A stretch of 64,000 bases of DNA, taken from Paraeggerthella sp964369725. Its GTDB lineage: Bacteria; Actinomycetota; Coriobacteriia; Coriobacteriales; Eggerthellaceae. Positions 17,846-26,041 of the stretch are shown in pieces. The translations under genes and the position numbers were made by a program. Location of the stretch: assembly GCA_964369725.1 (NCBI GenBank), contig CAYJGC010000001.1:1-64000 (forward strand), given 5' to 3'. The notes under the pieces were generated by a model that saw only the letters and a list, made by a program, of their open reading frames with translations, was not told the origin of the DNA and made no database searches. How positions within the stretch are numbered: the first letter of the stretch is position 1; each line of letters begins with the position of its first letter.

Positions 17846-19369
17846 TTAGGTAGTGTTTTCTGCTGTCCAATCCGCTCCGAGCACCACCAAAAAATCAGTT
17901 TCGAACAAAAAGGTACCGTCGTCGAGATATATTGCTCCTGCACCTAAAGCTTCTACGATTTCTTGAGCAGCCGCAGACTGACTATTTTCCTTAAATACTA
18001 CCATGGTAGTTGTGTAATTAAAGTTGTCAGCATTGGCAGAATCTGTGGTGTAACCCAACGCTTCAATCTGTTCACTCGCCTCAATACCTGCACCCGCAGT
18101 GCCATTTCCATTACGTACAGCGACCGTACCGGTTCTTGAGTCATCAGCCTCGGAACCAATACCACCCGTTGTTGCCAACACCGTGCCTGTGCCAGAGTCT
18201 ACAAGGTCTGATTCAGTTGGAGGCAAGCCTTGGTCTATGCGATCCATCATTAACGCCCACTCATCTTGATTGGTAATTTCATACCAGACGCCATCAATGT
18301 AGTCAGACGTTGTTGGCTCCATAGCAGTATACATATCGGTAGCAGGATTAAGACCCTGCATTGTTTGAGCAAGTCCTATGATATCCATTACTGCCAAGTC
18401 CGTTGTAACCGATTGCGAAAGCGCCTGAACAGTAGACGCCATAGTTACCACATCCGCCGCGAGAATCTTTTCAACAATGGCGCTAAGGACTAGGCGCTGA
18501 TTTGCCGCACGGTATGAGTCCGGATCAGCATAGTCGGCATACGTATAGCGCGAACGACATAAAATAAGAGCCTCTTCGCCGGTAAGAACCTGCTGTCCCG
18601 CCGCCACATAACCTCCCGCATCAGCGTCATTAATTTCAACCGGGACATCAACCTCAATACCACCTAAGGCGTTAACAATATCTTCAAGTCCATCAAAATT
18701 AACTTCTGCATAATGAGAAATAGGAACCCCCGCCATCTCTGAAACCGTCTCGACAGCAAGAGCGGCACCTCCATAGACATAGGCTGCATTAAGTTTTTGG
18801 GTGCCGTACCCCTCTAATTCAACCATTGTGTCACGGTGGAGCGACACGATGGTTACCTTGTTTTCGACAGGGTCGATACGCGCAAGCATAATAGTGTCAC
18901 ACCTGGTAGGGTCGTTTGCATATTCCGCAGAAGCTTGTCGCTCCTCAGAGCCATCAGTGCCCATAAGTAACATGTAAAAAGGCTCATTGTCTAAATCAGT
19001 CTCAACCAGCGCGTCTTTTAAATCCTGATCAATACCTGCTGATAGATTTCCTGCTAAAACTTGATAATAAGCAAAAGCGGATCCAGCACAAATTATAACT
19101 ATTGCCCCCAGCACAGAAAGGGCGATTTTTAATGTGCGCTGTTTTTTGCGTCTTGCCTGCAAAGCCTGATTTTCACGCGTATATTCAGAGCGCGAAAGAC
19201 GGCGGCGCGCGCCTTCATCCATATGAGTTTCATTGTTGAAAGATTCATCCGAATTTCTTCGAGATTGCCTTCGTGGCGAATCATGCTGTACAGAATCCTG
19301 ACGCGACGACCGTCGCGATCTACCTGAACCGCTTGTTGAGTATCGTTCATTGTTGCGTTTATAGTCCAT
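17846..19369 (-). CDS. LytR-CpsA-Psr (LCP) family cell-wall ligase
   Basis: A 507-residue protein: a long basic Ser/Arg-rich cytoplasmic tail (about 80 residues), one membrane segment near residues 83-105, an LCP domain (MLLMGTDG..., RCDTIMLARID, VSLHRDTMVELEGYG, KLNAAYVYGG, and arginines in LCRSRYTYADYADPDSYRAANQR), then a C-terminal LytR_C-type domain. LCP enzymes transfer phosphate-linked glycopolymers from lipid carriers to peptidoglycan. The long, phosphorylatable-looking basic tail is notable given the Ser/Thr kinase at the left edge, but a link is only a guess. It lies 94 bases downstream of the MurT-GatD gene on the same strand. No clear ribosome site precedes the ATG. Confidence 0.9.
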   Translation of the reverse strand: MDYKRNNERYSTSGSGRSRRSSRQDSVQHDSPRRQSRRNSDESFNNETHMDEGARRRLSRSEYTRENQALQARRKKQRTLKIALSVLGAIVIICAGSAFAYYQVLAGNLSAGIDQDLKDALVETDLDNEPFYMLLMGTDGSEERQASAEYANDPTRCDTIMLARIDPVENKVTIVSLHRDTMVELEGYGTQKLNAAYVYGGAALAVETVSEMAGVPISHYAEVNFDGLEDIVNALGGIEVDVPVEINDADAGGYVAAGQQVLTGEEALILCRSRYTYADYADPDSYRAANQRLVLSAIVEKILAADVVTMASTVQALSQSVTTDLAVMDIIGLAQTMQGLNPATDMYTAMEPTTSDYIDGVWYEITNQDEWALMMDRIDQGLPPTESDLVDSGTGTVLATTGGIGSEADDSRTGTVAVRNGNGTAGAGIEASEQIEALGYTTDSANADNFNYTTTMVVFKENSQSAAAQEIVEALGAGAIYLDDGTFLFETDFLVVLGADWTAENTT

Positions 19370-19463
19370 GCTGATGATTGTGGCGAGTTTCTTTCATCCA
19401 TGCAAGTCAAAGGTTCAGTTTTTTGGAAAAACTCATAGGAATGCCGTCAAAACTACAACAAAC

Positions 19464-21689
19464 CTACAAGCCAACATTCAATCGGTTGCGAAGATACTTG
19501 CTTGCCTCAATTTCCGCCTTGTCATCTAATACTTCGAGTGTAGGAAGCTTGCAGCCCGTTCGCGCTGCATAGCGCTCCAATGCACACTCAAGCAAAGCAT
19601 CTGCAATCTGAGGGTTTTTAGACAAAATAGGTCCATGTAAATAAGTTCCTATCACATTGCGATACTGTACGCCGTCTTTCTTGTCTTCGCCATTGTTTCC
19701 GCCCCCCGAAGAAGAGACTACTTTGCCAAAAGGCAAAACATCCTTTCCTAAATACGTTCGCCCAGCATGGTTTTCGTAACCAACTACCGGCATATCTGAA
19801 AGAGTTGAGTCGAGAACAATATTGCCCACTAAACGATCAGCCGACGTGCCCGGACGGCTTGTTATCATGTCAACTATGCCCAGTCCTTCAACTGTCTCTT
19901 CCCCGATATACCACTCACGACCAAGAATTTGGTATCCGCCGCATATCGACAACAAAGCTCCATTGTCTTCAACATAGGCATGTAGTTTTTTGCCCATACG
20001 CATAAGCTCATGAGACGCAAGTTTTTGCTCACGGTCGGGACCTCCGCCTAAAAAGACGAAATCCACGTTCGTAAAGTCAACTTCATCACCGTAGTTCACG
20101 CGTTTTATTTCTACAGGAATACCCCGCCTACGCAAGCGATTCTCAAGAATAGTGACATTCCCTCCGTCTCCGTACAGGTTGAGCAAGTCGGGAAACAGAT
20201 GAGCAAGAACAACCGGGGATGAATTGTTTTCGCCAGATGAGGCAAGGGGAAAAACTGAAGCAGACTCCTGCTTATTTACCTCTTTTCTTGGTTTGCCATC
20301 ACACGGCTCTTTGCAGGCAAAAGATTCTATATCAGCTTTAACGCCTGGGAGCGCCGTGTAGTTTGCAATAAAATACGCGCCTTCGCTTAATGGTGTTTTT
20401 CCTAAGGCCGCAAGCACATCTTCTGCGCTATCCACAAGACAAGCATCAATTCCTGCATACTTTAAACGTACCTGCAAGTCGTTGCGTCTAATTCCACCAG
20501 CAAAGACCTTGAGGTTCTTTTGCTGGGCAAGCTCTTGGAAGTCAACATCCCAAATCCAAGATATATCACGTCCGTCAGCCTCTTTATCATTAATAAAAAA
20601 AGCGACTGCCTTTGGATGAGGATCCTGTAAAACAATGCGTATGTTTTGGTTGAATCCCGTAGGATTTTTCGCAAGGTTCAGCAGTACTGAGCGACCGTTG
20701 ATATCATACGACTGAAGGCGCCCATTTTGAGGGTTAAAGTTGTCAATCGCTCCCTGTATTACCTCTTGCGTACACCCCATAAGACTTGCGGCGACTCCTA
20801 CCGCCATTAAGTTATATACCATGTACGAGCCACTCAATGAAGCGCGCAATTCGATTGAAATATCTGGCGCGTCATTTTTGTCCATTGTTTCACGTGCAAC
20901 ATGTTCGTCCGACTTTTTACCTTGCAAGGCAAAACTCAACCCCCGAGCAGCCAATTCTACCTGCTGTGCTGAAAAATCTAACTGAGGGCGTGCAAACCCA
21001 CAGTGCGGGCAGCGATAGTCTCCAAGCTGGTCATACTGGCGAAAAGAATATTCAAACATAGAAGAACACTTTTGACACATAGTCGCATCGGTTACCGTAT
21101 TGAGCTGGAGCCCCATGCTTTCTGCAACGCCAAACGCAACCGTGGAGTTCTTAATGCGACAAGCAATCATCCTACACAAAGGATCGTCTGCATTGTAAAT
21201 AAGTGTGGTCTGAGGTGATGAGCTCAAAGCCTTTACGATGCTATCTTGAATGCGATCTATTTCCCCAACGCGATCCAACTGGTCGCGGAACAAATTAAGC
21301 AGCAACACATAGTTTGGCTGGAGCTGAGGCAAAACTCGTGCCAACCACAACTCATCACTTTCAAGCACTCCCCAATCACTTTTTTTTGCATGGAGAAGTG
21401 CGGTTGCAATACCGGAATCTAGGTTCGCCCCCGTACGATTACACACAACCCGATGTCCTGCTCGCTCAAGCACATCAGCCAAAAGATTACTCACGGTGGT
21501 TTTCCCGTTAGTCCCCACAACAGCAATTGACCCTTTTTCTAGCTTGTTGGTAAGATTTGCTATAAGGCGTGGGTCAACGTAAAGCGCTATCTTGCCAGGA
21601 AAATTAGCTGCTGGACGGTGAAACACATGCTTAAGACCCCAAGTAGAAATCGAACTTACCGCACGAGCGGCACCAAAAAGCAAACCCAT
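19464..21689 (-). CDS. Fused MurT-GatD lipid II isoglutaminyl synthase
   Basis: A 741-residue protein that joins two enzymes usually made separately. Residues 1 to about 455 are MurT: Walker loop GTNGKTT at 59-65, a four-cysteine zinc site (CQKC and CPHC) in the centre and a DUF1727 C-terminal domain. Residues from about 493 are GatD, a class I glutamine amidotransferase with nucleophile C583 in SICGGYQILG and H685 in YLHGP. A polar linker of roughly 40 residues connects them. Together MurT and GatD amidate the D-glutamate of lipid II, which affects cross-linking and lysozyme resistance. No stop or frameshift separates the halves. Ribosome site AAAGGA, promoter TTTACG/TATACT upstream. The LCP ligase lies downstream. 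Confidence 0.93.
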   Translation of the reverse strand: MGLLFGAARAVSSISTWGLKHVFHRPAANFPGKIALYVDPRLIANLTNKLEKGSIAVVGTNGKTTVSNLLADVLERAGHRVVCNRTGANLDSGIATALLHAKKSDWGVLESDELWLARVLPQLQPNYVLLLNLFRDQLDRVGEIDRIQDSIVKALSSSPQTTLIYNADDPLCRMIACRIKNSTVAFGVAESMGLQLNTVTDATMCQKCSSMFEYSFRQYDQLGDYRCPHCGFARPQLDFSAQQVELAARGLSFALQGKKSDEHVARETMDKNDAPDISIELRASLSGSYMVYNLMAVGVAASLMGCTQEVIQGAIDNFNPQNGRLQSYDINGRSVLLNLAKNPTGFNQNIRIVLQDPHPKAVAFFINDKEADGRDISWIWDVDFQELAQQKNLKVFAGGIRRNDLQVRLKYAGIDACLVDSAEDVLAALGKTPLSEGAYFIANYTALPGVKADIESFACKEPCDGKPRKEVNKQESASVFPLASSGENNSSPVVLAHLFPDLLNLYGDGGNVTILENRLRRRGIPVEIKRVNYGDEVDFTNVDFVFLGGGPDREQKLASHELMRMGKKLHAYVEDNGALLSICGGYQILGREWYIGEETVEGLGIVDMITSRPGTSADRLVGNIVLDSTLSDMPVVGYENHAGRTYLGKDVLPFGKVVSSSGGGNNGEDKKDGVQYRNVIGTYLHGPILSKNPQIADALLECALERYAARTGCKLPTLEVLDDKAEIEASKYLRNRLNVGL
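20886..20901. promoter_or_regulatory. parS-like site inside murT-gatD (15/16)
   Basis: TGTTTCACGTGCAACA differs from the parS consensus TGTTTCACGTGAAACA at one position. It lies about 34 kb from the dnaA-proximal parS. It may be a real ParB site or chance within coding sequence. Confidence 0.4.
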
Positions 21690-21731
21690 AAAGCATCCTT
21701 TTATTTCAAGTTGAGCAAGATCAATGCAATC

Positions 21732-21761
21732 AGTATACCCGTTTCACCCCCCACGCGTAAA
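21732..21761 (-). promoter_or_regulatory. Promoter of murT-gatD
   Basis: TTTACG (21761-21756), 18-base spacer, TATACT (21737-21732), about 42 bases upstream of the ATG. Confidence 0.55.
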
Positions 21762-21923
21762 ACCCTTCAAAGCCTTCACACGTTGCTCTTCTGCCTGCGC
21801 TGCTGCAAAAAAGAGTCCGGCACGCTTGCTCCTCTTTGTGTCAATTAACAATTCGCGAGCAATCTACTTGAAACATTAAGACCTTCTGCTTTTGAAAACA
21901 TCAAACGAGGCAAAAGGCTACCT

Positions 21924-21962
21924 AAAAAAATTGAGTGTTGTCCCCTTAGAGTCAACACTCAA
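21924..21962 (-). terminator. Terminator of the ECF transporter operon
   Basis: TTGAGTGTTG and CAACACTCAA form a perfect 10-bp stem (21931-21940 with 21953-21962). On the minus strand it is followed by a run of seven T. It lies 35 bases after the ecfT stop. The remaining bases of 21690-21930 hold only the promoter above and one GGCACGCTTGC word at 21819. Confidence 0.88.
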
Positions 21963-21996
21963 TAAAATCAACCAGTCATTTTGCTTGTTGCTGTTC

Positions 21997-22767
21997 TTAC
22001 GATATCGTTCTCAATAGCAAAGCAAACACAATAAGCAAGACACAGGCGAGCAATGACACGACGTCACTCGCCGCGAAAGGATACTTCTTATACCCACTCT
22101 GAGCGGTTCTCAAATTAAAACCACGCACTTCTGCCGCAATAGCAGCACTATTTGTTTTGCGAACCGATGAAACGAGCAAAGGAACACACAGCGGCACCAT
22201 AAGGCGCATCTTTTTGACAAAACTACCTGAATCAAATTCAATGCCACGCGCCGTCTGAGCTTCCATAATGCTTTTCATATCGTTCATAAAAACGGGAATA
22301 AAGTGCACAGCAGAAGTAAAAGTAAAGGCATAGCGATAAGGTATATGCAGTATTTTTACCATGGCGTTTGAGAGGTCGGTCAATTTAGTCACATACAATA
22401 CCAAAAATAGAGGAATGGCAGCAGCAATTAAGCGCAACACAGTCGAAAGCGCCGCAAAGATACTGCCTACCCCGATATAGCCCCAAGGTAACTCTATCAA
22501 CATTGCTCCTGTAGGAGTTGTTAAAAGCTGAATCACTGCCAGTATGATAGAAAAGACGAATACAACCTTTGCCAACCCAAGAGCTTGCTTAAGCATACCG
22601 CACGATTGAGCGAGCACAAAACCCAAGGCGAGCAAAGCAAGCAAGAGAGCTATTTCTGACGTACAAAAGCAAGCAATTGAGATAAACAGTGCGCACACAA
22701 GCTTTGCCACCGGATTCATCTTATGCAAGAAACTAGTACCGGGCACATAATCGAGAAACTTACTCAT
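21997..22767 (-). CDS. ecfT: ECF transporter transmembrane subunit (EcfT)
   Basis: A 256-residue membrane protein with five or more hydrophobic segments and the two coupling motifs of EcfT, ARG (in QTARGIEFD) and VRG (in AEVRGFNL), which contact the two ATPases. It is the scaffold that links ATP hydrolysis to the S component. Its start overlaps the end of the upstream ATPase gene by 8 bases, so the four ECF genes are a tight operon ended by a terminator. Because a complete module sits behind a T-box with a TrpP-like S component, this is probably a dedicated transporter, though EcfT-EcfA modules can be shared. Confidence 0.9.
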   Translation of the reverse strand: MSKFLDYVPGTSFLHKMNPVAKLVCALFISIACFCTSEIALLLALLALGFVLAQSCGMLKQALGLAKVVFVFSIILAVIQLLTTPTGAMLIELPWGYIGVGSIFAALSTVLRLIAAAIPLFLVLYVTKLTDLSNAMVKILHIPYRYAFTFTSAVHFIPVFMNDMKSIMEAQTARGIEFDSGSFVKKMRLMVPLCVPLLVSSVRKTNSAAIAAEVRGFNLRTAQSGYKKYPFAASDVVSLLACVLLIVFALLLRTIS

Positions 22768-23614
22768 AATGACCTCTTTCTGCTGTCGAATACTTTACCT
22801 GTTCAACAATTGCGGCTTCTAACTGATTCAAGGTGTTTGACTGCAGAATTTCGGTGCGCCGTGTCTCCGTTTGCAGCTCTTCAAGTTTTTGTGTGATAGC
22901 GACAATTTGGGGAGCCATCATCGAAGCACGATGTAGGGTTTCGTGATTTCTCAAGACCGTAAAAGTTTCCCCATCATCAATCACTTGGCCGTCATTCATT
23001 ACGATAATCCGTTGTGCATAGTCAGCTACCACTTCCATGTCGTGGCAAACCATGACAACCGTTGTTCCTCCTTGATGAAGGCGCGCAACAATCTCCATAA
23101 CCTTGCAGCATTCGCGATAGTCAAGTCCGGTTGTTGGCTCATCTAGAATAATTACCGGCGGCTCAAGAACAACAATTGATGCAAGCGCCAATAGCTGCCT
23201 TGATCCTCTATTAAGCAAAAACGGGTCGCTTTCAGCATTGAATCCAAACTCGGCTATGATTTTTTCTACTTTCTGGCGAGCTTCTACTTCATCAACATTT
23301 AGTGCGCGAAAGCCAAACATAAGTTCATCAAAAACGGTATTTGAACAAATTTGTCTGTCGGGATTTTGAAAAAGAAATCCCACCTCACGAGCAATTTCAC
23401 TCGTTTTAAGGTCTTGGGTAGAAACTCCCTTGATTAACACTTCACCCGATTTTGGCTTCATAAGTCCGTTTATGAGGCGCATGGTGGTGGACTTGCCCGC
23501 ACCATTAGTGCCTGCAACAGCAACAAATTCACCTGCAGTAATAGTAAAGTTCACACCCTTTAAGACCGGCACATCCTCACTATAAGAGGCAAAAACATTT
23601 TTGAATTCAATCAT
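22760..23614 (-). CDS. ecfA2: ECF transporter ATPase with degenerate signature motif
   Basis: A 284-residue ABC ATPase: Walker A GTNGAGKST, Q-loop LFQNPDRQ, Walker B VIILDEPTTGLD and the switch histidine in VMVCHDMEV. The ABC signature, normally LSGGQ, reads NRGSRQ here, so the composite ATP site that uses this signature may be inactive or altered. Its partner has a normal LSGGQ. Overlaps of 4 bases with ecfA1 and 8 with ecfT show co-translation. Which of the two is A or A' by convention is a guess. Confidence 0.88.
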   Translation of the reverse strand: MIEFKNVFASYSEDVPVLKGVNFTITAGEFVAVAGTNGAGKSTTMRLINGLMKPKSGEVLIKGVSTQDLKTSEIAREVGFLFQNPDRQICSNTVFDELMFGFRALNVDEVEARQKVEKIIAEFGFNAESDPFLLNRGSRQLLALASIVVLEPPVIILDEPTTGLDYRECCKVMEIVARLHQGGTTVVMVCHDMEVVADYAQRIIVMNDGQVIDDGETFTVLRNHETLHRASMMAPQIVAITQKLEELQTETRRTEILQSNTLNQLEAAIVEQVKYSTAERGHYE

Positions 23615-24483
23615 AATACTACCCCTTCAGATTTACCTTTTGGGTTGGACAAGATGTCTTGAACTGCCAAAGCTGCCTGCTCAACATTGCAACAAACAGA
23701 ACCGGTATAGAGACCCTGTTTAGACAAGCGATTCGTCAGCGATGTTGACCTTGGGCAGTTAATTCCCATCTCTAAAAGCTCTTCGCTATGAGCAAGCACT
23801 GCCGAAGGATGATCGGCATAACGAATTTGACCCCGATCAACAATTACCAGTAAATCTGCATATTCAGAAAGTAACGCAATCTTTTGCTCCACCACAATTA
23901 CTGTCGTGTCGTTTTGCTTTGCATATGCTTTCAACAGGTCAAACACTGCCACCGAACTAGCGGGATCCAACTCTGCCGTAGGCTCATCAAGCACCAAAAT
24001 GCGAGGTCGGAGTGCTAAAATTGAAGCAATTGCAACTTTTTGCTTTTGTCCTCCAGACAGTGATTCGATAAGGCGTTCGCGCAGATCCAAAATACCCATT
24101 GCATCTAATGCTTCTATCATGCGACACTCTACCTGGTCATGCGGTACGCCAAAATTTTCCAATCCGTACAAAATCTCATCCTCAACAACCGAGGAGACAA
24201 TTTGACTATCAATGTCTTGACAAACACTGCCCACGACGCGAGAGATTGTGGTGAGGTCGGTTTCAACGGTATCCATTCCCTCGACAACAACCTCTCCGTA
24301 AAAATCTCCCGGATAACAGTGCGGAATAATTCCGTTGAGCGTATAGGTTAGTGTTGATTTTCCTGAACCCGCCGCTCCGGTAATTCCCACAAAAGTTGCA
24401 TCAGGAATCGTAAGATTAATATTACCTATCGTTAGATGCTCACTTTCATGATAGCGAAAGCTTACGTTCTTTATTTCAATCAC
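23611..24483 (-). CDS. ecfA1: ECF transporter ATPase, canonical subunit
   Basis: A 290-residue ABC ATPase with Walker A GAAGSGKST, Q-loop region VCQDIDSQI, signature LSGGQKQKVAIA and Walker B ILVLDEPTAELDP, then the VVEQK glutamine in place of the usual switch histidine, common in ECF ATPases. It pairs with the following ATPase to drive EcfT. It lies 51 bases after the S component gene, in the same T-box-controlled operon. Confidence 0.9.
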   Translation of the reverse strand: MIEIKNVSFRYHESEHLTIGNINLTIPDATFVGITGAAGSGKSTLTYTLNGIIPHCYPGDFYGEVVVEGMDTVETDLTTISRVVGSVCQDIDSQIVSSVVEDEILYGLENFGVPHDQVECRMIEALDAMGILDLRERLIESLSGGQKQKVAIASILALRPRILVLDEPTAELDPASSVAVFDLLKAYAKQNDTTVIVVEQKIALLSEYADLLVIVDRGQIRYADHPSAVLAHSEELLEMGINCPRSTSLTNRLSKQGLYTGSVCCNVEQAALAVQDILSNPKGKSEGVVL

Positions 24484-24534
24484 CCTTGTCTCCTTTGGTT
24501 TTTTTGAAAATAACTTTGATGAATATACATAAAT

Positions 24535-25191
24535 CTACCTCTTGAGGACTTTTCGCATAGGAATAAGTAAGAGAGAAACCAGCGCCGCATTAAACACCGC
24601 CGTACCGAAGACCATAACCGCGTAAGAAACAAGCGCAACCGGAATTGCAATCCCGTTTAACAGAGCAAGCAAAAGGACAAAGGTATAACCAGAAACAACA
24701 GTTGAGAAAAATGCGGCAACCATGGGTACTGCATTAAATTTGCCTTTTTTGAACGGCAAAAGAACAAGAAGGCTCATCGCAAAAGCACCCAGTGCTTCTG
24801 CGGGAATATTCAACCAAGGGGTAGCATTCATGAGCGGTATCTGACAGAGAAGCCCTGCTAAGATACCAATAGTTAAAGCCTGTAGAGGCTTTGGCCTTAC
24901 CAACAAAATGGCAAGACAATACATGGCAATGATAAAGTTTGGCTTCATTCCGGCAAATGTTAAAACGCTGCCTAAAGTAAGCTTAAGCACAGCACCTGCA
25001 GCAAGCAATACCGCAATAAGAATAAGATCTTGTATGGTGAGGCCATCTTTGCGAGCAGTTGCTTTTTCTGTGTCGCGAAGCCTTCCCTGCGGGATCAACT
25101 GCTCGATAGGTGTTGTTGGAGAAGCCAGGGCAGTATCGCTCCCCTGCAAACCTCCCGTACTCAATCCTGTTTCTTGTAAAACTCCTTGCAT
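24535..25191 (-). CDS. ECF S component, TrpP-like (probable tryptophan uptake)
   Basis: A 218-residue protein with about six membrane segments after a polar N-terminal tail of about 45 residues. The core begins LILIAVLLAAGAVLKLT and contains FAGMKPNFIIAMYCLAILLV, which resembles the GMKPD... region of TrpP tryptophan transporters. S components bind the substrate and dock on EcfT. Substrate prediction rests on this resemblance plus the upstream T-box leader with UGG triplets in its specifier region; neither is proof. A ribosome site (AAAGGG) precedes the ATG. The long N-terminal extension is unusual for an S component, so a later start is possible. Confidence 0.75.
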   Translation of the reverse strand: MQGVLQETGLSTGGLQGSDTALASPTTPIEQLIPQGRLRDTEKATARKDGLTIQDLILIAVLLAAGAVLKLTLGSVLTFAGMKPNFIIAMYCLAILLVRPKPLQALTIGILAGLLCQIPLMNATPWLNIPAEALGAFAMSLLVLLPFKKGKFNAVPMVAAFFSTVVSGYTFVLLLALLNGIAIPVALVSYAVMVFGTAVFNAALVSLLLIPMRKVLKR

Positions 25192-25312
25192 GACTTTCGA
25201 CCCTTTCTCTTTTTCTTTGCTTTACAACGGTTCAATTTCTCACCTTTGATAGCCTGAAATGAGAGATTGGAATTAAGACTCCAAGACAAAGGAAACAAAA
25301 CTCTTGCCGCAA

Positions 25313-25620
25313 AATAAAAAAACCTGTCCTTTAAACATAAAGGACAGGTTATAACCTGCGGTGCCACCTTTACTGGCTCTAGAAAACTAGAACCCTCTCA
25401 CGAACATGCCATCACATGCCCTGCCCTTAACGCAGGCTCACGGTCCAGATACTCAGAAGCTTGCTCGTTAGGCAAAACACGAAACCCAACCCACAAACAA
25501 CCTTTCCCCTTTCCCTCGGCGATCCATTTACCATTTGGCTTACTACGGGAATCCCAGCTACGCCCGCTCTCTGTGAGTGCCCTTTATGGCTTGATCTTCG
25601 CCTCATAGGTTTAAGGTATT
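25313..25620 (-). ncRNA. T-box riboswitch leader (probably tRNA-Trp responsive)
   Basis: Read on the minus strand, the leader ends with the T-box sequence AAGGTGGCACCGC (25370-25358), then a hairpin terminator, AACCTGTCCTTTA pairing with AAAGGACAGGTT (25350-25321), and a T-rich run. The 5' part forms a Stem I-like arm between GGCGAAGATC and GATCGCC. Its 3' strand carries UGG triplets at 25533-25531 and 25526-25524, so a Trp specifier is plausible but not resolved. T-boxes read uncharged tRNA and allow transcription when the amino acid is scarce. It lies directly before the ECF operon. Confidence 0.9.
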
Positions 25621-25636
25621 AAATTGTGTGCCCACT

Positions 25637-25664
25637 TTAACACATCCTTTCTACCTTTTGTCAA
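25637..25664 (-). promoter_or_regulatory. Promoter of the T-box/ECF operon
   Basis: TTGACA (25664-25659) is a perfect -35 box. The best -10 is a weak TGTTAA-type hexamer around 25642-25637. It sits just upstream of the T-box leader. Confidence 0.5.
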
Positions 25665-25753
25665 GTAAAAATTCTGCCGGTTATGCTTTTTTGTCAGATT
25701 TAGCACATCTTTCTTTTGACACCAAGCCGCATCCACACGAATGCCTTTATACA

Positions 25754-25782
25754 ACAAGGAGCCCTATTGCGAGGCTCCTTGT
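25754..25782. terminator. Hairpin, possible terminator
   Basis: ACAAGGAGCC (25754-25763) and GGCTCCTTGT (25773-25782), a perfect 10-bp stem with a 9-base loop and weak T content on either side. It may end transcription from the decayed surface protein gene on the minus strand. Confidence 0.6.
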
Positions 25783-25848
25783 TTGCTGCCAATATGAAGT
25801 TTTGATTAGCTCTACAGGCTGGCTCTTCAAGCTGGCTCTACAGGTTGA

Positions 25849-26041
25849 CTACCCATACCTTCGAACATGTTCTTCAGTAAATGATACTCTCCGGTTGCCA
25901 GCATTAGTATATTGCCTCTACAAGTTGGCTTGAGGGGTTCTCTACCCACGCTTGCAAGCGGTTGTTGATTACGAATAGGTGAAATCCTTTTCGTGATTTT
26001 TCTCCTTAGTTATCTACCCATGCCTGCGAGCAGTTCTTGCT
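25849..26041 (-). repeat. Three imperfect copies of an LPXTG-protein 3' end
   Basis: Similar 27-base blocks begin at 25849, 25942 and 26024 (spacing 93 and 82). On the minus strand each ends GGGTAG. The third is the real 3' end of the LPXTG pseudogene, ending ARRHG-stop; the other two read VRRYG-stop and CKRG-stop. They look like decayed tandem copies of a gene end. Confidence 0.45.
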
